24,096 bases of DNA from NCBI RefSeq assembly GCF_964246085.1, contig NZ_CAXTPD010000043.1; one strand, 5' to 3'. Within the stretch, counting starts at the first letter, position 1, and each line of letters begins with the position of its first letter. A model generated the notes under the pieces. That model had not been told where the DNA came from and made no database searches. It saw only the letters and a program-made list of their open reading frames with translations. Below are positions 14,064 through 22,355 of the stretch, one piece after another. Source of the DNA: Brotaphodocola sp003480315. Lineage in GTDB: Bacteria; Bacillota; Clostridia; Lachnospirales; Lachnospiraceae. The translations under genes and the position numbers were made by a program.

Positions 14064-15578
14064 TTACTGTCCTCCTGCAATGGTTGACATGATGGTGGAC
14101 TGATTCATCTCGTCATTGGAAAGCTCTCCGACCTTTGTTCCGTCACGCATGACAACCATGCGATCGCAGGTGCGGAGCATCTCCTCAATTTCCGAAGAAA
14201 TAAATACAACCGCCATGCCCTGTTCCGCCAGCTTGACCACCAGCTTCTGGATCTCCGTCTTCGTACCGACATCAATACCACGGGTCGGCTCGTCGAGGAT
14301 CAGAAAATCCGGATTTGTCAGAAGCCACCGTCCGATGATCACCTTCTGCTGATTACCGCCGGAAAGCGATTTGATCGGTGTCTCGCGGCTGGCTGTCTTG
14401 ATCTGGAGCATCTCGATGTACTTATCCGTAAATTCTTCCTGCTGTTTCCGGCTTAAAAGGTGAAAGATACCGCGTTTTGCCTGAAGTGCCATGATCAGGT
14501 TTTCACGAACAGACAGATCGGCGATAATGCCCTCATTTTTACGATCCTCCGGCAGATATGCCATGCCTGCATTCATCGACATGAGCGGATGACGGGCTGT
14601 AAGCGTTTTTCCGTTTACTTTCAGCTCGCCTTCATCCGGTTTTTCCGCTCCATACAGGACACGGACGGTTTCGGAACGGCCGGAGCCGAGAAGGCCGGTA
14701 AAGCCAACGACCTCTCCCTTATGAATAACAAGATCAAAGGGTTTGATGTAACCCTTCTTTCCAAGTCCGACTGCCTTGATAACGACATCGTCATCACCAT
14801 GCTTTTCTTCTGACCTGGAATTCTTGATCGCAGCCAGATCATCAAAATCTTTTCCCATCATCTTTGCCACCAGCTGGACTCTCGGAAGCTCTGCCGTTGT
14901 AAACTGGCCAACCAGCTGTCCGTTTCTCAATACCGTAATCTTGTCACAGACTGCATAAACCTGTTCCAGGAAATGCGTAACAAAAATGATGCCGACACCT
15001 TCTGCTTTCAGGCGACGCATCAGAGTAAACAGCTTTTCTACCTCTCCGTCATCCAGAGAAGAAGTCGGCTCATCCAGAATCAATACCTTCGCAGACATAT
15101 CCACTGCACGTGCGATCGCTACCATCTGCTGGATCGCGATTGAATAATGATCGATCGTCTGTGTTACATCTGCATGTATGTCAAGGTCCTGCAGCAGCTT
15201 GCCGGCCTTTTTATTCATCGTTTTCCAGTCAATCAATCCGCCTTTTCGCGGTTCACGTCCGATAAACAGATTCTCTGCCACAGTCAGGTTCGGACAAAGA
15301 TTGACCTCCTGATATACTGTACTAATGCCCCGGTTCTGTGCTTCCTGCGGACTGCGGTTCACAATTGCATGGTCGCAGCCATCGATCAGGATCTCTCCTG
15401 TCTCAAATTCCTCTACACCCGTCAACACCTTGATCAGGGTAGATTTTCCAGCTCCGTTTTCCCCCATCAGGGCATGGATCTCGCCTTTTTTTAAGGTAAA
15501 ATCCACATTCTGCAGAGCTTTTACACCCGGGAATGTCTTATAAATATGCCTCATCTCAAGAACGGAATCCTTTTCCAT
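14064..15578 (-). CDS. Sugar ABC transporter ATP-binding protein (two nucleotide-binding domains, YtfR type)
   Basis: The 504-residue cytoplasmic protein has two ABC modules, as in RbsA/MglA/YtfR. The first (about 1-245) has Walker A GENGAGKST and Walker B VLILDEPTSSLDD, and a non-canonical signature region (HYSIAIQQMV). The second (about 250-504) has a degenerate Walker A (GLLGSGRSE), a canonical LSGGNQQKV signature and Walker B FLILDEPTRGID. This asymmetry is normal for the family. It powers import through the two downstream permeases. AAGGAGG lies 10 nt before the ATG, right after an attenuator-like hairpin. Confidence 0.94.
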   Translation of the reverse strand: MEKDSVLEMRHIYKTFPGVKALQNVDFTLKKGEIHALMGENGAGKSTLIKVLTGVEEFETGEILIDGCDHAIVNRSPQEAQNRGISTVYQEVNLCPNLTVAENLFIGREPRKGGLIDWKTMNKKAGKLLQDLDIHADVTQTIDHYSIAIQQMVAIARAVDMSAKVLILDEPTSSLDDGEVEKLFTLMRRLKAEGVGIIFVTHFLEQVYAVCDKITVLRNGQLVGQFTTAELPRVQLVAKMMGKDFDDLAAIKNSRSEEKHGDDDVVIKAVGLGKKGYIKPFDLVIHKGEVVGFTGLLGSGRSETVRVLYGAEKPDEGELKVNGKTLTARHPLMSMNAGMAYLPEDRKNEGIIADLSVRENLIMALQAKRGIFHLLSRKQQEEFTDKYIEMLQIKTASRETPIKSLSGGNQQKVIIGRWLLTNPDFLILDEPTRGIDVGTKTEIQKLVVKLAEQGMAVVFISSEIEEMLRTCDRMVVMRDGTKVGELSNDEMNQSTIMSTIAGGQ

Positions 15579-15600
15579 AAAAGCTTTGCCTCCTTATTTG

Positions 15601-15648
15601 AAAAAAGAGGCACGGGGAAGGAAACCTAAGCCTCCGGCCCCGCGCCTC
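15601..15648 (-). terminator. Attenuator-type hairpin between sugar-binding protein and ATPase genes
   Basis: In the minus direction GAGGCGCGGGG (15638-15648) pairs with CCCCGTGCCTC (15607-15617) over 11 bp with one G-T, followed by six T residues. It sits inside the operon, 33 bp after the binding-protein stop codon. Partial termination here would give more binding protein than ATPase and permeases. Confidence 0.75.
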
Positions 15649-15680
15649 CTAAAAGCGATTGCCTGTCCGATTATTTGCAA

Positions 15681-16751
15681 TTAGTACGCTCTTGTCTTTA
15701 AGATTTCTTCCAGATCCATGCTGGTATCGAAGTATGCCTCATCTACATACTGGATCTTCTCAACTTCTTCGCCCTTCTCCAGCTTCTGAATGATCTCAGC
15801 TACACGCGGACCATGAAGCGGGTTGCACTCGAAGGTTGCGTTTAAATCACCTGCGATCATGGATTCAAATGCTGCCTTTACAGAGTCAAAGCTTACAACG
15901 ATGATGTCGCCCTCCGGACCACAGGTCTTGCCTGCTGCCTTGATCGCATCGATCGCACCAAATGCTTCGTTATCGTTCTCACAGATTACTACATCGATAT
16001 CATCATAGCTCTTTAAGAAGGACTCCATAACTTCCTGTCCTTTTGCCTGGGTAAACTCACCGGACTGTCTGTCAAGCATCTTCCAGTTAGAATGCTCTTT
16101 CAGCTTGTTGTCCATGCCCTCGGTACGGCCAACCTGCGCAGATGCACCGATGGTACCCTGAATGGTAACCATATTGATTTCTTCGTCGCTGCGTTCCTGC
16201 TTCTCTAAATAATCAGCCAGCCAGTCACCACAGGTTTCACCTTCTTTTACAAAGTTTCCGCCAACCCATGCCTCATACAGGCTGTCATCGGAAAGCTGCA
16301 TCTGACGGTCAGAAAGAATAACCGGGATACCAGCCTCTTTTGCCTCTTCCAGAACAGTCTCCCAGCCTGTTTCAACTACCGGAGCAACTACGATGTAGTC
16401 AACACCCTGCTGGATAAAGGAGCGGATAGCTTTGATCTGATTCTCCTGTTTCTGCTGCGCATCATCAAAGATCAGCTTGTAGCCGTTTTCTTCGGTAAAG
16501 GTGGATTTGAAGGATTCGGTGTTCGCGGTTCTCCAGTCAGACTCAGCACCTACCTGTGCATAACCAACCGTGATCAGTTCGCCGTCTGCTGCCTCTTTTT
16601 TCTCTTCTGCAGCAGCTGCGGTGGTTTCTGCTGCCTCAGCCTTGGTCTCTGCCGGAGCTGCTGTCGTTTTGTCAGCCGGATTGCTTGTACATGCAGTCAC
16701 AGACAAAGCCATTGCGGTTGCTAAAGCTGCGGACATTAATTTTTTTCTCAT
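15681..16751 (-). CDS. Sugar ABC transporter substrate-binding lipoprotein, YtfQ type
   Basis: The 356-residue protein starts with a Lys-containing hydrophobic signal and a lipobox SVTAC (Cys21), then an Ala/Thr/Glu-rich linker (about 25-60). The mature part follows E. coli YtfQ closely: TVGYAQVGAESDWRTANTES, QQKQENQIKAIRSFIQQGVD, VVAPVVETGWE, and QGTIGASAQVGRT. It binds a furanose or pentose outside the membrane and delivers it to the permeases. The ATG at 16751 is chosen because AAAGGAGG lies 7 nt upstream and the signal peptide begins there; an in-frame start eight codons earlier is less fitting. Galactofuranose (YtfQ) and L-arabinose (AraU of Shewanella) are known ligands in the family; AraD next door favours arabinose. 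Confidence 0.92.
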   Translation of the reverse strand: MRKKLMSAALATAMALSVTACTSNPADKTTAAPAETKAEAAETTAAAAEEKKEAADGELITVGYAQVGAESDWRTANTESFKSTFTEENGYKLIFDDAQQKQENQIKAIRSFIQQGVDYIVVAPVVETGWETVLEEAKEAGIPVILSDRQMQLSDDSLYEAWVGGNFVKEGETCGDWLADYLEKQERSDEEINMVTIQGTIGASAQVGRTEGMDNKLKEHSNWKMLDRQSGEFTQAKGQEVMESFLKSYDDIDVVICENDNEAFGAIDAIKAAGKTCGPEGDIIVVSFDSVKAAFESMIAGDLNATFECNPLHGPRVAEIIQKLEKGEEVEKIQYVDEAYFDTSMDLEEILKTRAY

Positions 16752-16795
16752 ACTGTTTCCTCCTTTAAGAACCAATCGATTTATTTTGTAAGCCC

Positions 16796-16832
16796 ATTAT
16801 ACTAAATGCTCCGTCATTTTCATACGGAGCAT
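16796..16832 (-). promoter_or_regulatory. Probable activator-dependent promoter with inverted repeat for the transporter operon
   Basis: On the minus strand a perfect TATAAT (16796-16801) has no recognisable -35 (TATGAA at 17 bp). In its place is a 9-bp inverted repeat, ATGCTCCGT (16806-16814) and ACGGAGCAT (16824-16832), with a 9-nt centre. The repeat has no T-run after it, so it is not a good terminator for the kinase gene. It may be a binding site for the response regulator encoded upstream. The rest of the gap to 16927 shows nothing else. Confidence 0.5.
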
Positions 16833-16927
16833 CTTTGGAAAAAGGTATGTTATTTTTTACCATTTCAGATTCTTTTTTGTACCAGCTAAAACCGCTGCGG
16901 CACAAAATGCATTTTTTTATGATAATG

Positions 16928-18487
16928 TTATGAATTCTTTCGATTTCCCAGATAAATCTTAAAGCAGGTACCGATATTTTTTTCTGATTCCACTAATATT
17001 TCTGCCTGATCTCCATAGTAGATCCGCACTCGCTGCGCAACATTGTGCAGTCCGAATCCGCCATTTCCGATCGGCTGCAGTTTCTCTCCCGGTTCCAGTC
17101 TGAGTTTTTTTCTTACTGCCGCAAGCTCAGTCTCATCCATGCCGATCCCGTTATCCTCAATCTCAAATACCAGCCCGTTGCGGTCCTCATAGCCGCGGAT
17201 CAGGATACAGCCGCCGCCCCGCTTGTTTTTAATGCCATGATAAAGAGCATTTTCCACGAGCGGCTGCAAGAGCATCTTCAAGACAATCCTCCGCCGGATC
17301 GAAGGTTCAATTTCGATCGAATAATCGAGGATATCCTCATAACGGATTTTCTGGATTTTTAAATAGCTTCGGATATGAGACTCCTCTTCCTCTATCGTAA
17401 CAAATTCCCGTCCTCCCGAAAGAACCGTCCGGAAGAAATCGCTCAGATCGGTTGTCATCTCGACCACCTGACGATTGTTTCCGCCTTCCGCCATCCAGAC
17501 AATGGAATCCAGCGTGTTATAGAGAAAATGCGGACTGATCTGCTCCTGAAGGAGCCGCAGCTCCAGCTCACGCAGATTTTTCTGCTCCTGTCTTGTCTTA
17601 TCCAGAAGACGGCGGATACGGTCACTCATCTGATTGAAGGCCTGCGCCAGAACACTGATCTCCTCCAGACCTCCTGTCCGGGCCCGCGCATCCAGATTTC
17701 CGCTGCCGAGCTGTTCAGCAGTCTGTCTCAGTTCCCGTAATGGATCTGTGATCGATCTTGTGATTGCCGCGGAACAGCAGCTTCCGACGATCAGTACCAT
17801 TGCCAGAAGGGCCAGATATCCCTGCATCCGGTCCGCCATTTTCAGCTTCAGTTCATTCTGCAGATGCTCCATATTGATGGTCTCATAATAGATATACTGC
17901 GTAATATATTCCTGGATCATGGAACAAAGTCCCTGGATATCATTCTCCCAGATACTGACATTTTCATCGTATTTTCCGCCTTCAGCGGAATTCGCGATCA
18001 TTTTATCCACAGCCCGCTCCAGCGAATCCAGACATGACAGGATGCCACGGATCTTAATATCACAGTCTGACCCTGCTTCCCGGTCGATCGTTTTTTCAAA
18101 GGCCTGTCTTGCCGACGCGATCAGGCTATGTGGATTTTTGACAACAGTCGCATACTTGGTCGTTCCCTCCACAATATCTCCGTTTTCAAACTGCCCGGCA
18201 TCGATCAGACCGATCATAACACGATACATCGAATATTCCATATCCTCTTTAAAAGACAGATTATAATTATTCGCGATCTTCAGATTTTCCATGATTCCGT
18301 CGTAGGCGCCGGAATACGATTCGAACATATTCTGTATTCCCAGCACCATGCCGGTAAGCGGGATTGCAATGACAAACAGGAGAAAAATCAGCCGTGCGCG
18401 CAAAGACAGGACCGCACGTTTTCGATCAATCTGTTCCGGTCTGAGCGTTCGGATCTCATTTTGTTCTGTACATTCTTTTATATCCAT
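16928..18487 (-). CDS. Sensor histidine kinase, YesM/LytS type
   Basis: The 519-residue membrane protein has one transmembrane helix near 32-52, an extracellular sensor region (about 53-222), a second helix near 223-243, a HAMP linker (about 244-297), and a His_kinase domain with the phospho-acceptor H320 in EQISPHFLYNTLDS. The ATPase domain has N413 (VENALYHG), DNGIGM (445-450) and GNGGFGLHN. This is the YesM class, in which kinases sense sugars or their binding proteins. It follows its response regulator by 14 bp and precedes the sugar-binding gene, so it most likely controls the transporter operon. GGGGGAAT precedes the ATG. Confidence 0.93.
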   Translation of the reverse strand: MDIKECTEQNEIRTLRPEQIDRKRAVLSLRARLIFLLFVIAIPLTGMVLGIQNMFESYSGAYDGIMENLKIANNYNLSFKEDMEYSMYRVMIGLIDAGQFENGDIVEGTTKYATVVKNPHSLIASARQAFEKTIDREAGSDCDIKIRGILSCLDSLERAVDKMIANSAEGGKYDENVSIWENDIQGLCSMIQEYITQYIYYETINMEHLQNELKLKMADRMQGYLALLAMVLIVGSCCSAAITRSITDPLRELRQTAEQLGSGNLDARARTGGLEEISVLAQAFNQMSDRIRRLLDKTRQEQKNLRELELRLLQEQISPHFLYNTLDSIVWMAEGGNNRQVVEMTTDLSDFFRTVLSGGREFVTIEEEESHIRSYLKIQKIRYEDILDYSIEIEPSIRRRIVLKMLLQPLVENALYHGIKNKRGGGCILIRGYEDRNGLVFEIEDNGIGMDETELAAVRKKLRLEPGEKLQPIGNGGFGLHNVAQRVRIYYGDQAEILVESEKNIGTCFKIYLGNRKNS

Positions 18488-18501
18488 ATTCCCCCTCAGC
18501 T

Positions 18502-19617
18502 TTATTCCTGACGAAGCTGACTGGCCTTATATTCCTTTGGTGACTGGCCCATAGCTTTTTTAAAGGCGGCACTGAAATAATGAGCGTCATTGTAGCCGAC
18601 CTGCTCTCCGATCTCTGCTGTACGGTAAGAAGTACACTTAAGGAGCTCACATGCACGCTCCATGCGCACCTGGGTCAGATATTCCACAAAATTCTGCCCG
18701 GTTTCCTGCTTAAAGATTGAGCTGAAATAGCTTGGACTGACTCCGATATGTGCAGCAATCTGGTTCAGAGAAAGGTCGCCCTGGTTAAAATGCTCACGTA
18801 TAAAATTCTTTGCATCCCGGATCACACTTCCGTAGCGATCCTGTGAAACACTGTCTCTCGCCTGCAATGCAATCCGAAATTCTTCCTTGAGATACTCCTT
18901 TGTCATTTCGACATTTCCTATTACCTTCGGAACCATCTGAATGTTGACAGCCTGCTCCGGAATATCGGACAGCTCTGCCTTAATTCTTTTTAAAAATTCC
19001 TGTACGCAATAGAAAATATCCATAGTCATATACTGCCGCAGAAGCAGGGACTGGTAATTATGTTCTCCGATCGCCGCGAAATATTCCTCCACAAATGCAT
19101 CACATTCATCGACAGAACCAAGCTTGAGAAAATCACTGACAAGCTTTCTGTCTACGCCCTTATAGTCTGTCTGATCCAGAAACTCTGTGTACTTTTCATA
19201 ACTGACAAAATAACGTTCCAGCAGTCTGGACTTTTCCTGCTCCTCTAAAATTGCGTCGGCCGCCTTGCGGAGGGCCTCGATCAGACCGGCGGAAGTAACC
19301 GGCTTTAACAGATAATCATTGATCCCGATCTTGATTGCTTCTTTCGCATATTCAAATTCATTGTAGCCGCTGAGGATAATGATCTTTGTCGCAGGAAGTG
19401 CTTTTTTCACCAGCCTGCTCAGCTGCAGCCCATCCATAAACGGCATTTTAATATCCGTTACCAAAATATCCGGCTTTGTTTTCATGATCAGCGGGTATGC
19501 ATATTCCCCGTCCCCTGCTTCACCGACAAATTCAAAACCATTGGCATTCCAGTCTATATGATCCCGAATCCCACGCCGGATGATTGCCTCATCTTCTACC
19601 AGAAATACTTTTACCAT
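18502..19617 (-). CDS. Response regulator with AraC-type DNA-binding domain, YesN type
   Basis: The 371-residue protein has a receiver domain (1-120) with E8/D9, phospho-acceptor D55 (VTDIKMPFMDG) and K105 (LLKP), a linker of about 140 residues, and a C-terminal AraC-type pair of helix-turn-helix units (about 270-368) with LSLNQIAAHIGVSPSYFSSIFKQ and TAEIGEQVGYNDAHYFSAAFKK. It is the partner of the downstream kinase and the probable activator of the sugar transporter genes. It is first in its transcript. GGGGGGAT lies 6 nt before the ATG. Upstream to 19717 only weak promoter-like AT-rich sequence is seen. Confidence 0.94.
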   Translation of the reverse strand: MVKVFLVEDEAIIRRGIRDHIDWNANGFEFVGEAGDGEYAYPLIMKTKPDILVTDIKMPFMDGLQLSRLVKKALPATKIIILSGYNEFEYAKEAIKIGINDYLLKPVTSAGLIEALRKAADAILEEQEKSRLLERYFVSYEKYTEFLDQTDYKGVDRKLVSDFLKLGSVDECDAFVEEYFAAIGEHNYQSLLLRQYMTMDIFYCVQEFLKRIKAELSDIPEQAVNIQMVPKVIGNVEMTKEYLKEEFRIALQARDSVSQDRYGSVIRDAKNFIREHFNQGDLSLNQIAAHIGVSPSYFSSIFKQETGQNFVEYLTQVRMERACELLKCTSYRTAEIGEQVGYNDAHYFSAAFKKAMGQSPKEYKASQLRQE

Positions 19618-19717
19618 ATCGTTATCCCCCCGGATCCGCCTCTCATAGAAAACTTTAATCTATATTTATTAATATTAACCCATTCTATCCAAAACCGCAA
19701 GAAAGTTTCACAATCAA

Positions 19718-19765
19718 GAAAGGGCAGGCTTACCATAGTCTCTACCCTATGGCAGCCTGCCTTTC
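19718..19765 (-). terminator. Terminator of the hydrogenase-like/ABC transporter operon
   Basis: GAAAGGCAGGCT (19754-19765) pairs with AGCCTGCCCTTTC (19718-19730), extended inward by CCATAG/CTATGG, giving a long stem with a small internal bulge and a short loop. It lies 25 bp after the binding-protein stop codon. The minus-strand tail is only moderately T-rich. Confidence 0.7.
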
Positions 19766-19789
19766 TTTTCATTTTAGCACTTCAATGAT

Positions 19790-20824
19790 TTACTGGATAA
19801 ATAATGTATTGACATCCAGGGGCTCATCAATCATGCCGGACTCCAGCATAAAATCTGCGGTTTTCTGGAAGCCATCCTTGTCATCATCGCTGATATCCAG
19901 GGAGAAATCGTAGTAGCCGTACATCTCTTTGACAGCTTCCTCATCCAGATCCAGTTCCTTGGCCACGATACTTATGGTCTCATCCGGATTCTCTTTCATG
20001 AAGTCTGCGATCTCCTGCTGAGATTTCTCCAGCTGCGCGATAACTTCCGGATGCTCATCATAGAATTTCTGTGTGGTTGCTACTGCAATGATGGCTTTGA
20101 TAAGGCCCTCCCCGTCGGTTACCTTGTGGCAGCCCTGCTTCTCTGCGTTGTAAGCAGCTGCGCCTGCCAGTAAAGCTACATCTACGCTGCCGCCGTCCAG
20201 ACCGGCTTTTGCGTCCGGAATGCTCATATTCACGTAATTGACATCATCCAGGGTCATATCCGCCTGTGCCAGGTAAGATACTAACAGCTCATGCAGGTTG
20301 GTTCCGGTCGGGCCTGCAATGGTCTTGCCCTTTAAGCTTTCCGGGCTGTTTAAGGTATCATCCTTAGAATACATGCAGAATGCCTTCGGAGAACGGCTGT
20401 ACATATTTAATACCTTGATATCCGCACCGTTTGCTGCAGACAGGATCACGGAAGTTGCACCAACTGCGTACAAAACCTGCACATCACCAGATGCCAGCGC
20501 CTGAGTCTGGTCTGCTCCGGAAGTCAGCTCCGCGTAATCTGTGGTAATGCCCATCTCTCCGAAGTCCTTTGCAAAGATACCCTGATTCTTCTCGATGATG
20601 GTCGGTACGTTTAACGGGGAGGTAACGTAGGTAAATACCAGCTTGTTCAGATCCGTTTTTGCTGTCTCACTCTCCTCTGCGGTAGTTTCTTCTACAGTGG
20701 TCTCCTCTGCCACGCTCTCAGCGGCAGTGCTCTCTGCCTCAGTCTCTTTTTGGGAGCTGCCGCATCCGGTCAGGGATGATACGGTCATGCATGCCGCAAG
20801 ACCCAGTGCGATCCATTTTCTCAT
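19790..20824 (-). CDS. ABC transporter substrate-binding lipoprotein, SsuA/NMT1-like
   Basis: The 344-residue protein has a signal peptide with lipobox LTGC (Cys21) and a long Glu/Thr/Ala linker (about 26-58). The mature fold resembles the SsuA/TauA/NMT1 family: FTYVTSPLNVPTIIEKNQGIFAKDF, a QALASGDVQVLYAVGATS segment, LKGKTIAGPTGTNLHELLVSYL, and SVDVALLAGAAAYNAEK. Family members bind sulfonates, nitrate, pyrimidines or aromatic acids; nothing here fixes the ligand. It is the last gene of the operon, 15 bp after the ATPase gene, with GAGGAGG before the ATG. Placing the binding protein last and a hydrogenase-like gene first is unusual. Confidence 0.9.
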   Translation of the reverse strand: MRKWIALGLAACMTVSSLTGCGSSQKETEAESTAAESVAEETTVEETTAEESETAKTDLNKLVFTYVTSPLNVPTIIEKNQGIFAKDFGEMGITTDYAELTSGADQTQALASGDVQVLYAVGATSVILSAANGADIKVLNMYSRSPKAFCMYSKDDTLNSPESLKGKTIAGPTGTNLHELLVSYLAQADMTLDDVNYVNMSIPDAKAGLDGGSVDVALLAGAAAYNAEKQGCHKVTDGEGLIKAIIAVATTQKFYDEHPEVIAQLEKSQQEIADFMKENPDETISIVAKELDLDEEAVKEMYGYYDFSLDISDDDKDGFQKTADFMLESGMIDEPLDVNTLFIQ

Positions 20825-20839
20825 AATTGTGTTCCTCCT

Positions 20840-21556
20840 CTAGTTCATAAAATTTAAGTTGTTTATAATATCCCGTTTCAGGGAAATAAAACCGTCATTC
20901 AGGAGATTTCGCTCCTCTGCCGGTGTCTCCACCGGGTAAACTTTCTTCACCAGCCCTTTTTCAATGACCACGATCCGGTCTCCCAGAATCAATGCCTCAT
21001 CAATGCTGTGGGTTACAAACAGGATGTTGCTGTGTTTTACCTTCTGCACCCGAAGAAGCTCTTTCTGCATCTGTTCCCTGGTGAAATAATCAAGAGCCGC
21101 AAATGGCTCATCCATCATGATAAAGTCCGGCTCGTAGGCCAGTGCCCTGGCAATGGCCGTCCTCTGCTTCATACCGCCGGAAAGCTGGGACGGATAAGCT
21201 TTCTCAAAGCCGGAAAGTCCCACGGTCCCAATCAGGGCCTGAATCTTTTCTTTATCCTGCTCCGCTTTTTTCAGGCCAAACACCACATTGTCCCAGACCG
21301 TCAGCCATGGCATCAGCCGAGGCTCTTGAAACACAAAAGCCGTCTTGTGATTCCCTTCCCACAGAACTTCTCCGGAGTCAGCCGCCTCCAGGCCGCCGGT
21401 CAGCCGCAGAAGCGTAGTCTTGCCGCAGCCGCTCTGCCCCAGAATTACCGTGATCTGGCCCTGCGGAATATCCAGATCAATGCCATTTAAAACCGATACA
21501 TTCCGGTCTTCCACCTGATAGGATTTCTGTATATTTTTCAGTTTAATTCCAGCCAT
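20840..21556 (-). CDS. ABC transporter ATP-binding protein, SsuB/TauB-like
   Basis: The 238-residue ATPase has all motifs: Walker A GQSGCGKTT (40-48), Q-loop Q77 in FQEPRLMPW, signature LSGGMKQR (125-132), Walker B FIMMDE (145-150) and H-loop H183 (VTHSIDEA). The FQEPRLMPW and DEPFAALD wording is characteristic of the nitrate/sulfonate/taurine importer class. Its start overlaps the end of the permease gene by 14 nt, so translation is coupled. It would energise the adjacent permease from the cytoplasm. Confidence 0.94.
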   Translation of the reverse strand: MAGIKLKNIQKSYQVEDRNVSVLNGIDLDIPQGQITVILGQSGCGKTTLLRLTGGLEAADSGEVLWEGNHKTAFVFQEPRLMPWLTVWDNVVFGLKKAEQDKEKIQALIGTVGLSGFEKAYPSQLSGGMKQRTAIARALAYEPDFIMMDEPFAALDYFTREQMQKELLRVQKVKHSNILFVTHSIDEALILGDRIVVIEKGLVKKVYPVETPAEERNLLNDGFISLKRDIINNLNFMN

Positions 21557-22355
21557 TTTCTCCGGATCCTTTCAAAAAGATACTGATGAGCGCACCGAAG
21601 ATCCGGTCCGTCACATAACCCACGATCCCAATCACCAGAATGCCCACAATAACCTTATCCGTGCGGGACATCTGCTGTGCGAAGAGGATCATATGACCCA
21701 GTCCTGTGGATGCTGCCACCATCTCCGCACCGATAATGGCGCGCCAGCTGTAACCAAGTCCAATGCGCATGCCCACCAGAATATCTGCCATGGCGTAGGG
21801 AAGCACAATACGAAAAAACTTTTGTCGCTCGGAATATTCAAACACAGTACCGACCTCCAGAAGCTTCTTGTCACAGCTGGTAAAGCCCTTTACAATATTT
21901 AAATACATTGGAAAGAACGAAGCCAGTACAATAATGACTGTCTTGGTAGTCTCCCCAATACCGCACCACAAAATCAGAAGCGGAATCATGCTGAGAGGCG
22001 GCACGTTGCGGAAAAACTGGACTGCATGTTCATAGTAACCGGAGATTCCCGGAAACAGTGCCCGGAACATGCCAAGCACAAAGGCCAGCACAAAGGCAAT
22101 AGCAAAGCCCTTCAGAACACGCAGGAAGCTGATGCCGATATCCCGTGCCAGTTCCCCACTCTGCAGCATTTTCAAAAAGCTGCGGAAGACCTTTTCCGGC
22201 GACGGAAGAACATAGGCACTTAAAATTTCAGTCTTGCAGACCAGATACCAGATGACAAATACAATAACCACACCGGCCAAGGGCTGCGACCAGGATTTAA
22301 TTGCTTTGTATGCTGAGGAGGCACCTTCAGTGTTTTTGCTGATTTTTTTGTTCAT
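21543..22355 (-). CDS. ABC transporter permease, SsuC/TauC-like
   Basis: The 270-residue protein has about six membrane segments, the first near residues 25-45. The binding-protein-dependent transport signature (EAA loop) is visible around residues 170-200 as a cytoplasmic stretch after MYLNIVKGFTSCDKKLLEVG, with RIVLPYAMADILVGMRIGLGYSWRA close by, as in SsuC/TauC. Its ATG overlaps the stop codon of the hydrogenase-like gene (ATGA), so the two are translationally coupled. Confidence 0.92.
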   Translation of the reverse strand: MNKKISKNTEGASSAYKAIKSWSQPLAGVVIVFVIWYLVCKTEILSAYVLPSPEKVFRSFLKMLQSGELARDIGISFLRVLKGFAIAFVLAFVLGMFRALFPGISGYYEHAVQFFRNVPPLSMIPLLILWCGIGETTKTVIIVLASFFPMYLNIVKGFTSCDKKLLEVGTVFEYSERQKFFRIVLPYAMADILVGMRIGLGYSWRAIIGAEMVAASTGLGHMILFAQQMSRTDKVIVGILVIGIVGYVTDRIFGALISIFLKGSGENGWN

